Positions 11,455 through 20,032 of a stretch of DNA of 64,000 nt are shown one piece after another. The notes beneath the pieces were generated by a model. The model was not told the origin of the DNA. It saw only the letters and a program-made list of their open reading frames with translations, and did no database searches. The stretch covers positions 51,733-115,732 of the forward strand of contig CAJNBW010000007.1 of the NCBI GenBank assembly GCA_905221105.1, in the 5' to 3' direction. Position numbers and translations under genes: made by a program. Source of the DNA: a bacterium (GTDB taxonomy: Bacteria > Bacillota > Bacilli > Lactobacillales > Streptococcaceae). How positions within the stretch are numbered: position 1 is the stretch's first letter; each line of letters opens with the position of its first letter.

Positions 11455-12492
11455 ATGAAAGCATACACAGAGCGTGTATTTGGAAATCATGAGGGACAAG
11501 ATGTCTTGGCCTATCGCTTTGAGACTGACGGTGGTTACCAGCTTGAGGTCATGACTTATGGTGCGACCATTTTGCGCTATGTCACACCTGACAAGGCTGG
11601 AAATTTTGCCAACGTTATCTTGGGATTTGATGATTTTAATAGCTATGTAGGCAATAGTCCCAAGCATGGAGCTAGCGTAGGTCCTGTGGCAGGTCGTATC
11701 GCAGGTGCGACCTTTGAGCTCAATGGTAAGACCTATGACCTTGAAGTCAACAATGCTAGCAACTGTAACCACAGTGGTTCAACAGGTTGGGATTCAAGCT
11801 TGTTTGAACTATCTGAAGTGAGCGATCATGGCTTGACTCTCTATACAGAGCGTACAGATGGGACAGGAGGGTTCCCTGGCAATCTCAAGATTTGGATTAG
11901 CTACAACTTGGAAGAAACTGGTGCCTACGAAATCAGCTATAAAGTAACAACTGATCAAGATACGCTGGTCAATCCAACCAACCACAGCTATTTCAACTTG
12001 TCTGGTGATTTCACGCAGACAATTGACCGCCATGTCTTCCAACTAAACACAGAGGGCATTTACCCAATAGCTCCCGATGGTGTTCCTGCCAAAACTCCAG
12101 ATGCTAATCGTGATGTGCTTAAACACATCTACAATGGAACTTTGTTGAAGGATATCTTTGCAGAGGAAGATGAGCAAATCCAGCTGGTATCTGGTTTGGA
12201 TCATCCATTTGCTCTTCCTGTGGATCATGATAATGCTGGTTTCCTTTATGACCAAAATTCAGGTCGCTTCTTGCTTTTCAAGACAGAGGCTCCTTGTTTT
12301 GTAGTCTACACAGCAAACTTTGTGGACGAGAGTGTCATCATAGGAGGTCAGCCAATGGTACAGCACAATGGGATTGCCCTTGAAGCACAGGCTTTGCCAG
12401 ATGCCATTCACAGTGACCTCAAAGACCAAGTCATTCTTAAAGCCGGTCAAACCTTTACAAGTAAGACACGTTATGAGCTTGTTGTGAAGTAA
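11455..12492 (+). CDS. galM: Aldose 1-epimerase (mutarotase)
   Basis: 345 residues, the standard length. It interconverts alpha and beta anomers of galactose/glucose. The catalytic histidine sits in NPTNHSYFNL (around residue 175) and a glutamate in the C-terminal HNGIALEAQALPD motif (around 305). It begins with AAAGGAG before ATG. As the last gene of the galactoside cluster it would supply alpha-galactose for downstream metabolism. Confidence 0.95.
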   Translation: MKAYTERVFGNHEGQDVLAYRFETDGGYQLEVMTYGATILRYVTPDKAGNFANVILGFDDFNSYVGNSPKHGASVGPVAGRIAGATFELNGKTYDLEVNNASNCNHSGSTGWDSSLFELSEVSDHGLTLYTERTDGTGGFPGNLKIWISYNLEETGAYEISYKVTTDQDTLVNPTNHSYFNLSGDFTQTIDRHVFQLNTEGIYPIAPDGVPAKTPDANRDVLKHIYNGTLLKDIFAEEDEQIQLVSGLDHPFALPVDHDNAGFLYDQNSGRFLLFKTEAPCFVVYTANFVDESVIIGGQPMVQHNGIALEAQALPDAIHSDLKDQVILKAGQTFTSKTRYELVVK

Positions 12493-12500
12493 AGAATGGC

Positions 12501-12580
12501 GTTTCTACTTTGCGGGGTTAATAACATTTGCCTTATAACATTAGTAGAAACAGGCAAAGAATAGGAAAATATGATATAAT
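12501..12580 (+). promoter_or_regulatory. Inverted repeat and extended -10 promoter before the CAP/choline-binding gene
   Basis: A 9-bp inverted repeat GTTTCTACT (12501-12509) / AGTAGAAAC (12543-12551) lies between galM and the next gene. It is followed by an extended -10 TGATATAAT (12572-12580). The repeat may end galM transcripts or act as an operator. Confidence 0.5.
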
Positions 12581-12635
12581 TAGGTGTTGAGAAGTATTTA
12601 TCAAGATACGATTCAAAAGATATAAGGAGTAAACA

Positions 12636-13823
12636 ATGAAGAAAATTGTATTTGCTAGTGCCTTGGCTTTGACCTTGGCTGGAGCAGTTTTGACAAATGA
12701 TGTTTTTGCCAATGACAGATTGGTAGCAACGCAATCTACCGATGGTAATGTATTGACCTCAGAGGTGCTAAAACCTTCTAGTGGCAATGTTTTGGTTGGG
12801 ATCAAAGGAGAATTTGTGGCTCCTCATCAACAATCCATTTTGGATGCCATTAATGCTATTCGTAAAGAAGCAGCGGACGAAGGTTTGGTAGATAAGTATG
12901 TTCCTATCAAATGGTCAACTGACCTAGAAAAGGCAGCTTTTGTCAGAGCTACAGAAGCATCTGTGACTATGAAGCATGATCGTCTTTCTAGCAAAGATCT
13001 TTGGAGTGCCTTTCCAACTTCTAATAGTATAATGGGAGAAAATTTGGCATGGAATCATGACGGTTTTCTAAAAGCTATTGAACAATGGCGTTCTGAAAAA
13101 GCAGATTATGTGAAGAAAAAAAATAGTGGTTCAGACAACGGGAAATCTGGTCACTACGAGTCGCTAATTAACCCTAAATTTACACACATGGGGATGGCAG
13201 CTTTTAAAAATCCTAACAATCAATACAAAGCTATTACAATTGCTCAAACTCTAGGTGATGATGCTTCTTCAGAGGAATTGGCTGGTGGATATGGTTCTGC
13301 TGTTCAGTATACAGAAGTGACTGCCTCAAACCTTTCAACAGTTAAAACTAAAGCTACGGTTGTAGAAAAACCACTGAAAGATTTTAGAGCGTCTACGTCT
13401 GATCAGTCTGGTTGGGTGCAATCTAATGGTAAATGGTATTTCTATGAGTCTGGTGATGTGAAGACAGGCTGGGTGAAAACAGGTGGTCAATGGTACTACT
13501 TGAATGACCTAGGTATCATGCAGACTGGATTTGTAAAAGTTTCTGGTAGCTGGTATTACTTGAGCAATTCAGGTGCTATGTTTACAGGCTGGGGAACAGA
13601 TGGTAGCAGATGGTTCTACTTCGATGGCTCAGGAGCTATGAAGACAGGCTGGTACAAGGAAAATGGCACTTGGTATTACCTTGACGAAGCAGGTATCATG
13701 AAGACAGGTTGGTTTAAAGTCGGACCACACTGGTACTATGCCTACGGTTCTGGAGCTTTGGCTGTGAGCACAACAACACCAGATGGTTACCGTGTAAATG
13801 GTAATGGTGAATGGGTAAACTAG
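12636..13823 (+). CDS. Secreted CAP/SCP-domain choline-binding protein
   Basis: 395 residues. A signal peptide (MKKIVFASALALTLAGAVLT..., likely cleaved after VFA, about residue 26) is followed by a CAP/SCP-superfamily domain (about 60-200) with HDRLS, GENLAW and HMGMAA segments. A linker leads to about six choline-binding repeats from residue 255 on (GWVKTGGQWYYL-type), ending in the usual GYRVNGNGEWVN tail. The repeats would hold the protein non-covalently on phosphocholine of teichoic acids. The CAP domain's role is unknown; other streptococcal CAP-like proteins act in the wall. I do not recognise a gene name. Confidence 0.88.
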   Translation: MKKIVFASALALTLAGAVLTNDVFANDRLVATQSTDGNVLTSEVLKPSSGNVLVGIKGEFVAPHQQSILDAINAIRKEAADEGLVDKYVPIKWSTDLEKAAFVRATEASVTMKHDRLSSKDLWSAFPTSNSIMGENLAWNHDGFLKAIEQWRSEKADYVKKKNSGSDNGKSGHYESLINPKFTHMGMAAFKNPNNQYKAITIAQTLGDDASSEELAGGYGSAVQYTEVTASNLSTVKTKATVVEKPLKDFRASTSDQSGWVQSNGKWYFYESGDVKTGWVKTGGQWYYLNDLGIMQTGFVKVSGSWYYLSNSGAMFTGWGTDGSRWFYFDGSGAMKTGWYKENGTWYYLDEAGIMKTGWFKVGPHWYYAYGSGALAVSTTTPDGYRVNGNGEWVN

Positions 13824-13882
13824 GCTGAAAATGTCAGGTCATAGGTAAAGTATTCATCTTACTTAGCAAAAAGAATGAACGA

Positions 13883-13921
13883 TAAGAAAGAGGTTGATGG
13901 CGAACATTGGCCTCTTTCTTG
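13883..13921 (+). terminator. Terminator after the CAP/choline-binding gene
   Basis: Stem AAGAAAGAGG / CCTCTTTCTT around a 17-base loop, ending in a T-containing tail. Confidence 0.65.
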
Positions 13922-13949
13922 TTAGAATAGAGACCTCAAGTTGTCTGGC

Positions 13950-14001
13950 TTGACTTTCTTGAGGGAAGTTATATAATGGTTGTAATGGTTATAATTACAA
14001 C
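13950..14001 (+). promoter_or_regulatory. Promoter with start-site palindrome for the VOC gene
   Basis: TTGACT (13950-13955), 16 bases, TATAAT (13972-13977). An exact 8-bp inverted repeat GTTGTAAT / ATTACAAC (13979-13986, 13994-14001) sits directly at the expected transcription start, the layout of a repressor operator. A MarR- or TetR-type regulator would fit but is not encoded next to it. Confidence 0.7.
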
Positions 14002-14017
14002 AAAAGGAGGGTCGTTT

Positions 14018-14875
14018 ATGACCTATGAATACCAGAGCCATATTTATTTAGCAGAGGCAGTTTTAAATGTGAAGGACTTGGCAAGTCAAACAGCCTTTTA
14101 TCAGCAGGTTATTGGTTTAGAAATCTTATCTCAGACTGAGACAGAGGCTATTCTGGGACTTGGTGGGAAAGCCTTGGTACACTTGATTCAAGCACAAGAG
14201 AGCGGAGAAGTAAGGGAATATTATGGTCTTTACCATCTGGCTATTCTTTTGCTGACACGAAAGTCTTTGGCGGATGTCTTGAAGCACCTGACAGATTTAC
14301 AGATTCCTCTTGTCGGCGGTGCAGATCACGGTTACAGCGAGGCCCTTTACTTGGAGGATTTGGAGGGAAATGGTATTGAACTCTATCGAGATAAGCCAGT
14401 TTCCACATGGGATATTCGAGAAGATGGGCGTATTATCGGGGTGACTGAGGCCCTTGCGGCGCAGGATATCTATGAGTTGGGGGAAAGAGTAGAGCCTTTT
14501 ATTCTAGCCGATGGTACGAGAATGGGGCATATTCATCTTTCTGTTAAGGATAGTCGAAAGTCCAGCCAGTTTTATCAAAAGGTGTTAGGACTAGAGGACA
14601 AATTCAGTGTGCCTAGTGCTAGTTGGATTGCAGCTGGAGACTACCATCATCATTTGGCAGTCAATGAATGGGGAGGAAAAGGTCTGGCCCCGCGTAAGCA
14701 AGGCTTGCCAGGTTTGGCCTATTATGTCATTGAAGTCGCACACAAAGAAGAGCTGTTAACGATTGCCCAGCGAGCACAGGCAGTTGATGCACCAATCAAG
14801 TGGCTGACATCTAGCCAGCTGGAAATCACAGACCCAGACGGAATTGTGACTCGTATTCGCTTAGACAGGATGTGA
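14018..14875 (+). CDS. VOC-family ring-cleavage dioxygenase/glyoxalase-like protein
   Basis: 285 residues with two vicinal-oxygen-chelate modules (about 5-130 and 165-285), each with the betaalphabetabetabeta pattern. Candidate metal ligands include His in LAEAVLNVKDL/IHLSVKDS-type strands and glutamates in GNGIELYRD. This is the CatE/MhqO-like class, known in Firmicutes for handling quinones or catechols. The start is at 14018 behind AAAGGAGGG; upstream in-frame ATGs lie within the operator. It is followed closely by an acetyltransferase. Confidence 0.85.
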   Translation: MTYEYQSHIYLAEAVLNVKDLASQTAFYQQVIGLEILSQTETEAILGLGGKALVHLIQAQESGEVREYYGLYHLAILLLTRKSLADVLKHLTDLQIPLVGGADHGYSEALYLEDLEGNGIELYRDKPVSTWDIREDGRIIGVTEALAAQDIYELGERVEPFILADGTRMGHIHLSVKDSRKSSQFYQKVLGLEDKFSVPSASWIAAGDYHHHLAVNEWGGKGLAPRKQGLPGLAYYVIEVAHKEELLTIAQRAQAVDAPIKWLTSSQLEITDPDGIVTRIRLDRM

Positions 14876-14970
14876 TGAAGAGTAGAGTATCAATTGTAGA
14901 AAGTGCTCCTTATCCTAGTCAGATACATAGAAAATTTGATATGATAGTAGGGAATAAGGAGAAGAATACT

Positions 14971-15528
14971 ATGACAAGCGAATACCAGAAAATGATAGCA
15001 GGGGAGCCTTACCGTCCGTCGGATCCTGAATTACGGGCCTTGGCGCAGGCTTCTCGCCAAAAACAGGCTGCCTTTAACAAGGAAGAGGATCCCTTAAAAG
15101 GAGCCGAAATCATCAAGACTTGGTTTGGCTCGACCGGGCAAAATCTTTATGTCAATACGCGCTTGATGGTGGATTACGGTGTCAACATCCATCTAGGAGA
15201 AAACTTTTACTCTAACTGGAACTTGACTATGCTGGATGTTTGTCCGATTCGCATCGGGGATAATGCTATGATCGGCCCCAACTGTCAGTTTTTGACTCCC
15301 CTCCATCCACTAGATCCGCAGGAACGCAATTCAGGTGTGGAATACGGCAAGCCTATTACCATTGGAGATAATTTCTGGGCTGGAGGAGGTGTCACTGTCC
15401 TTCCTGGAGTAACACTGGGAAATAATGTCGTTGCAGGAGCAGGGGCCGTGATTACCAAGTCCTTTGGTGACAATGTTGTCCTAGCGGGCAATCCTGCGCG
15501 CGTGATTAAGGAAATACCTGTGAAATAA
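14971..15528 (+). CDS. Maltose/galactoside O-acetyltransferase (left-handed beta-helix)
   Basis: 185 residues of the LacA/Maa/NodL family. The N-terminal Maa cap (EYQKMIAGEPYRPSDPEL) is followed by hexapeptide repeats. The catalytic His is expected in FLTPLHPLDP (about residue 110), and GGGVTVLPGV and NPARVIKEI close the fold. It would move acetyl from acetyl-CoA to a sugar hydroxyl. The start is at 14971 behind AAGGAG; longer in-frame starts lack a ribosome site. Confidence 0.9.
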   Translation: MTSEYQKMIAGEPYRPSDPELRALAQASRQKQAAFNKEEDPLKGAEIIKTWFGSTGQNLYVNTRLMVDYGVNIHLGENFYSNWNLTMLDVCPIRIGDNAMIGPNCQFLTPLHPLDPQERNSGVEYGKPITIGDNFWAGGGVTVLPGVTLGNNVVAGAGAVITKSFGDNVVLAGNPARVIKEIPVK

Positions 15529-15557
15529 AGAGATTGGTAAAAAAATTTCAAGATAAG

Positions 15558-15606
15558 AAAAAGGCATATTATCAGGTATTGAAAAAGCTTGATAATATGC
15601 CTTTTG
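15558..15606. terminator. Bidirectional terminator between convergent genes
   Basis: Stem GGCATATTATCA (15563-15574) / TGATAATATGCC (15590-15601), preceded by an A-run and followed by a T-rich run. It serves both the acetyltransferase (+) and the LtrA gene (-). Confidence 0.85.
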
Positions 15607-15664
15607 TTGTGGGAAGATTTACTTCATTTTCTCCTGAAATTGAGTTTTTGTCCCAGACTCTTTT

Positions 15665-16810
15665 TTAAATCAATTTCCAGTCAACTTCTGAGTGTTTCTT
15701 GGTCTGGGTTATGTAAAAATACGTGAAATGGCCTTCCATTACCAAGGTCATGAGGGTTGCAATGGTGATGACAATAGTAGGATTGGCTGAAAAAAGAAGG
15801 GAAAGAACTAGTCCGATAAGGAAGAATGCGGCTTGCAAGCCATAATAGAGCTTGTCATACTTGAGGTAACTCTTGTTAAAATAGCCATTTGCAAGGATAG
15901 CAGCTTGAAAGAGGCCGATACCCGTATAGAAGAAGCTAGTCGCAAAGAGGTGATGGACATCTGGATTGACCAAGAAACTCATAGAAACAGTCACCATAAT
16001 CAAGCCGATGAAAATCGGATAATGGCTATAAATTAGGAAAATTCCTTTATTCTCCCCTTCCTCATCAATAGCATGGTCAAACTGGCCAAAGTAATTCATA
16101 AAGAGGTTGACCATGATGATAAAGTAAAGGATAGAATGAATGGAAAAATGTTCCAGTGTAAAGAAATCTGCTAGACCCATAATCATCTCACCAAAAGTGA
16201 TAATAACTAAAAGCGAAATGCGTTCGATGAGATGGGGAAGATTAATCTGAAAACTTCTAGCATGACGAGTCAGGATAATAGGCATGATAAAGGTCAAGAG
16301 TATTCCAATAATAAAGACATAGATACCTAGATTCATCGGAAGAAGAGCTGCTATATAGACAGCTAAGGTCCTGAGGCCTGTCATCCAAAGAAATCCTTTG
16401 ATACTTTTACGATTGGCAGAGCTTGTAGATTTTCGAAGATATTCAACCAAGTATTGGAAAAATAAGGTCAAGGTCAGTGTCCCAATCGTCCAGCAGAAGG
16501 TATGGAAATAGGATTGCCAGTCATTAGTAATCATGTTTGATATCAAGAGTAGCATAGCCATATTGACGAACATGATGACTATATTGAAAAGAGAATTTTT
16601 CCCATAGCAATTAGTGTAGACGGTCTGAATCATCCAACAATTGACCAGAACCAGAAGTGTCATGAGAAAACCAAAGATAGCATCTAATGATAAGACTCCG
16701 TGGTGAAGGTGATGAATGAGGGCAGTTGTTTTGGAAATCGCGTAGACAAAAACCAAGTCATAAAAAAGCTCGCTAAATTCCACCCGTTTGTGTTTGATAA
16801 GATTTGTCAT
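15665..16810 (-). CDS. LtrA-family membrane protein
   Basis: 381 residues with about 10-12 hydrophobic helices. The N-terminal motif HKRVEFSELFYDLVFVYAI is the hallmark of the bacterial low-temperature-requirement A family. Its biochemical role is unknown; some members are linked to stress growth. The start is at 16810 (ten codons into the open frame) behind AAAGG. It is convergent with the acetyltransferase and divergent from the SDR/AraC scar. Confidence 0.85.
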   Translation of the reverse strand: MTNLIKHKRVEFSELFYDLVFVYAISKTTALIHHLHHGVLSLDAIFGFLMTLLVLVNCWMIQTVYTNCYGKNSLFNIVIMFVNMAMLLLISNMITNDWQSYFHTFCWTIGTLTLTLFFQYLVEYLRKSTSSANRKSIKGFLWMTGLRTLAVYIAALLPMNLGIYVFIIGILLTFIMPIILTRHARSFQINLPHLIERISLLVIITFGEMIMGLADFFTLEHFSIHSILYFIIMVNLFMNYFGQFDHAIDEEGENKGIFLIYSHYPIFIGLIMVTVSMSFLVNPDVHHLFATSFFYTGIGLFQAAILANGYFNKSYLKYDKLYYGLQAAFFLIGLVLSLLFSANPTIVITIATLMTLVMEGHFTYFYITQTKKHSEVDWKLI

Positions 16811-16893
16811 AAGAAGACCTTTCATTGAAATTTTTAACAATTTATTATAACAGAAAATTAATAGAATGAGATAGAGTGGTTTGTAGAAATTTT

Positions 16894-16959
16894 TTGTCGT
16901 AAATTGTCATTCCGTTGTCAGAATCTGTCATTTACTTGTCGGATTCTGTATCGTATAAT
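16894..16959 (+). promoter_or_regulatory. Promoter with five helically phased TTGTC repeats
   Basis: Direct repeats with TTGTC or CTGTC begin at 16894, 16904, 16915, 16925 and 16936, i.e. every 10-11 bp on one face of the helix. They lead into a promoter TTTACT (16931-16936), 17 bases, TATAAT (16954-16959). This is how activators bind stacked half-sites; the gene it once drove is now a scar. Confidence 0.6.
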
Positions 16960-16997
16960 AGTCTCATCAATCAAATAAAACAAAAGAGGAAATCATT

Positions 16998-17105
16998 ATG
17001 TCAAACAAAAAAGTAATCTTAGTCACAGGTGCATCCTTCTCACGAGCCTTTAAAAAGTGGACAGGAAAGACCATTTCGGAGTATCGAGAAAGTATTCATA
17101 AATAA
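16998..17105 (+). pseudogene. Deletion scar: start of an SDR oxidoreductase fused to the end of an AraC-type regulator
   Basis: A 35-codon ORF behind AAGAGGAAATCATT. Residues 1-13 (MSNKKVILVTGAS) are the Rossmann start of a short-chain dehydrogenase. Residues 14-35 (FSRAFKKWTGKTISEYRES...) are the second helix-turn-helix end of an AraC/XylS regulator. The joint is in frame near 17036, so an internal deletion removed about all of both genes. The promoter and terminator survive. A functional microprotein is unlikely but translation is possible. Confidence 0.85.
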
Positions 17106-17126
17106 AAACGGCGCAAAGCCGTTTTT
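17104..17126. terminator. Bidirectional terminator
   Basis: AAAAACGGC / GCCGTTTTT with a 5-base loop, between the scar ORF and the convergent threonine aldolase gene. Confidence 0.85.
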
Positions 17127-17128
17127 AT

Positions 17129-18175
17129 TTATAACTCCTCAATCACTTTGCATAGAGCTTCTACATCTTCTTTTTGACTAGACCATGAAGTAGCGAAACG
17201 TATGACGGTATGCTTATCATCATATTTTTCCCAGTAAGAGAAAATCACCTTTTGAGCCAGTTTTTTCATCTGATCATCATTCACAATACAGAAGACTTGA
17301 TTGGTTGGATTTTCAAAATAAAGGGTGAGATCAGCATTTTTACAAGCTAGACGAATTTGGTTGGCGTAGGAAATCGCATCTTTGCCAATCGTCTGATAGA
17401 GCTTATCTTTAAACAATTCGTCAAATTGAATGCCTAAGAGTCTTCCTTTGGCTAGAAGGGCTCCGTGTTGTTTGATAATGGGGGTCATGTGAGGAAGGAG
17501 TTGAGGATTTGGGATAACAACTGCTTCCCCGAGAAGAGCACCACATTTTGTACCGCCAATATAGAATGCATCGCATAAGCGAGCCAAATCAGCAAGACTG
17601 ACATCATTTTCAGGACAGGCAAGTGCGTATGCAAGACGAGCACCATCTACGAAAAGTTTAACATTCTTTTCCTTACACACATGAGAAATAGCTTCTAATT
17701 CTGCTTTTGAATAAAGAGTTCCAAGCTCAGTTGGTTGAGAGAGATAGACCATTCCTGGCATGATCATATGCTCATGATTTTTATCAGCCCAATAATCTTC
17801 AATGGTTTCTTTAATTTGCTGGGCAGTTAATTTTCCATCTGTCCCCTCTAGTTCGAGTACCTTGTGACCTCCAAATTCGATAGCACCAGCCTCATGAACG
17901 CTGATATGGCCAGTTTTTGCAGCAATCACCCCTTGGTAAGATTGGAGGAGGCTGTCAATCATGACTTGATTGGTCTGGGTTCCACCGATAAGAAAATGGA
18001 CTGCTGCCTGCGGACAAGCGCAGGCTTTTCGGATGCTTTCAATAGCACTTGCACTAATCGCATCGCTCCCATATCCGCTCATTTCCATTTCATTGGTTTC
18101 CATGATTCGTTTGAGAATCGCAGGATGTGCTCCCTTAAGATAATCATTTGCAAAATTTAGGATTTCCTTAGTCAT
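17129..18175 (-). CDS. ltaE: Low-specificity L-threonine aldolase (PLP enzyme)
   Basis: 348 residues, fold-type I PLP enzyme of the beta-eliminating lyase/threonine aldolase family. Visible motifs are GGTQTNQ (around residue 63), VDGARLAYAL (around 175) and the PLP-binding lysine in FYIGGTKCGALLG (around 210). It splits L-threonine or allo-threonine to glycine and acetaldehyde in the cytoplasm. It is divergent from a LysR regulator that may control it. Confidence 0.88.
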   Translation of the reverse strand: MTKEILNFANDYLKGAHPAILKRIMETNEMEMSGYGSDAISASAIESIRKACACPQAAVHFLIGGTQTNQVMIDSLLQSYQGVIAAKTGHISVHEAGAIEFGGHKVLELEGTDGKLTAQQIKETIEDYWADKNHEHMIMPGMVYLSQPTELGTLYSKAELEAISHVCKEKNVKLFVDGARLAYALACPENDVSLADLARLCDAFYIGGTKCGALLGEAVVIPNPQLLPHMTPIIKQHGALLAKGRLLGIQFDELFKDKLYQTIGKDAISYANQIRLACKNADLTLYFENPTNQVFCIVNDDQMKKLAQKVIFSYWEKYDDKHTVIRFATSWSSQKEDVEALCKVIEEL

Positions 18176-18294
18176 AAGAGACCTCTTTCTTGATTGATGT
18201 ATTCATTGTACAAGAAATTCATTCATTACACAAACGTCAAAAAATCATATCAACTATGATAAAATGGAATAGATAAAAAGGAAAGGAGTGAAAA

Positions 18295-19185
18295 ATGGAC
18301 GCAAGTAAGTGCCAGGCAGTTCTAATCGCCAGTGAAACAGGTTCTTTTTCAGCTGCAGCAGAACAACTCAACTATACTCAGTCAGGGATTACGAGAATGA
18401 TTTCGAGTTTGGAAGAGGAATTAGAATTTTCCTTGTTTATCCGCAGTAAAAAAGGGGTTCGCTTAACTGAAAATGGGAAATTGATGTTGCCTTATTTCAG
18501 GGAAATCGTTGAATCCAGTCAGGTTGCGCAAGAGATGAGTGATGATATCAAGGGAGTCGTTCGTGGTTCCATCACGATTGCCTGTTACTTTAGTGTGTCT
18601 TCCATTTGGATGCCTCGTATTTTAAAAGTTTTTTCAGAAAGTTATCCCAATATCCAGATCAAGTTGTTGGAGGGTGGGAATAAGGAAATAGCTAAGTGGT
18701 TGGCAGAAAAATCTGTCGATATCTGTTTATGTGCAGAACCTCAAGACAAGACGGACTATAGTTGGGAAGAACTCTATCGGGATCCACTTCTTGTTTGGCT
18801 CCCCAAAAATCATCCTAAGGCTAGACAAACTCAATACGAGATAAAGGATTTGGAGGCAGAGGAGTTTATCCATACCTTACCTGGGCAAGATACAGACCAG
18901 GACAGACTAATTGAGCAAGAAGGTTTAAATTTAAAAACACGTTTTACAACAAAAGACGGTTTTACGACCTACCAGTTAGTAAAAGCAGGTTTAGGAGTGA
19001 GTTTTAATCAGGCTATGATTGCACAGGATTGGGAAGAAGATGTAGTACAGTTACCTTTAAACCCACCACGTTTTGTCTCGCTGGGCCTTGCTTTGCCAAA
19101 ACAGAAACCGACTTCTCCAGCGGTGCAACGATTTCTCAAGTGTATGGAAGAGGAGATTTCTGGACTGATAAAGACAACTCCTTGA
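18295..19185 (+). CDS. LysR-family transcriptional regulator
   Basis: 296 residues. The N-terminal winged helix-turn-helix (residues 1-60: ETGSFSAAAEQLNYTQSGITRMI) is followed by a periplasmic-binding-like effector domain (about 90-290). It starts at ATG behind AAAGGAG. It is divergent from the threonine aldolase gene across 119 bases that hold AT-rich ATTCATT repeats, so it probably regulates that gene or itself. The ligand is unknown. Confidence 0.9.
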   Translation: MDASKCQAVLIASETGSFSAAAEQLNYTQSGITRMISSLEEELEFSLFIRSKKGVRLTENGKLMLPYFREIVESSQVAQEMSDDIKGVVRGSITIACYFSVSSIWMPRILKVFSESYPNIQIKLLEGGNKEIAKWLAEKSVDICLCAEPQDKTDYSWEELYRDPLLVWLPKNHPKARQTQYEIKDLEAEEFIHTLPGQDTDQDRLIEQEGLNLKTRFTTKDGFTTYQLVKAGLGVSFNQAMIAQDWEEDVVQLPLNPPRFVSLGLALPKQKPTSPAVQRFLKCMEEEISGLIKTTP

Positions 19186-19234
19186 CACTCCGTCAGCTTT
19201 TGATACAATAGTACAAAATTAGAGGAGGTGGGTT

Positions 19235-19999
19235 ATGATTCAGAAACATGCGATTCCCATTTTAGAGTTTGATGACAATCCCCAGGCGGTTATCATGCCC
19301 GATCACGAGAAGCTAGATTTGCACTTGCCCAAGAAATGTGTCTATGCATTTTTAGGTGAAGAGATTGACCGCTATGCGAGGGAAGTAGGGGCGGACTGTG
19401 TGGGCGAATTCGTTTCTGCCACCAAGACCTATCCGGTCTATGTTATCGACTACAAGGGCGAGGAAATTTGTCTGGCTCAGGCTCCTGTTGGTTCTGCCCC
19501 AGCAGCCCAGTTTATGGATTGGTTGATTGGCTATGGTGTGGAGCAGATCATTTCCACTGGTACCTGTGGTGTGCTAGCTGATATAGAGGAAAATGCCTTT
19601 CTAGTCCCGGTTCGGGCTCTACGAGATGAGGGGGCTAGCTACCATTATGTAGCACCTTCTCGTTATATGGAAATTCAGCCAGAGGCTATTGCTGCTATTG
19701 AGCGAGTTTTGAAAGTCAGAGGGATTCCCTATGAAGAAGTCATGACCTGGTCTACAGATGGCTTTTACCGAGAAACAGCTGAAAAGGTGGCTTACCGCAA
19801 GGAGGAAGGCTGTGCTGTTGTGGAGATGGAGTGTGCTGCACTTGCGGCAGTAGCTCAATTGCGTGGTGTCTTCTGGGGAGAGTTGTTGTTTACAGCAGAC
19901 TCTCTAGCCGATTTGGATCAGTACGACAGCCGTGACTGGGGTTCAGAAGCTTTCGAAAAGGCCTTGGAACTCTGCCTTGAGATAGCCTCTCAGATCTAG
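19235..19999 (+). CDS. Nucleoside phosphorylase, Pnp/Udp family
   Basis: 254 residues of the trimeric/hexameric nucleoside phosphorylase superfamily. Motifs are QAPVGSAPAAQ (around 87), the ISTGTCGVL phosphate/base site (around 110) and the VVEMECAAL signature (around 196), whose Glu binds ribose. It would split uridine or a related nucleoside with phosphate. The start sits behind AGAGGAGG. It lies just downstream of the LysR gene, whose target it could also be. Confidence 0.85.
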   Translation: MIQKHAIPILEFDDNPQAVIMPDHEKLDLHLPKKCVYAFLGEEIDRYAREVGADCVGEFVSATKTYPVYVIDYKGEEICLAQAPVGSAPAAQFMDWLIGYGVEQIISTGTCGVLADIEENAFLVPVRALRDEGASYHYVAPSRYMEIQPEAIAAIERVLKVRGIPYEEVMTWSTDGFYRETAEKVAYRKEEGCAVVEMECAALAAVAQLRGVFWGELLFTADSLADLDQYDSRDWGSEAFEKALELCLEIASQI

Positions 20000-20032
20000 C
20001 TACTCTCCTTCTTTTTATGGTACAATGGATGT

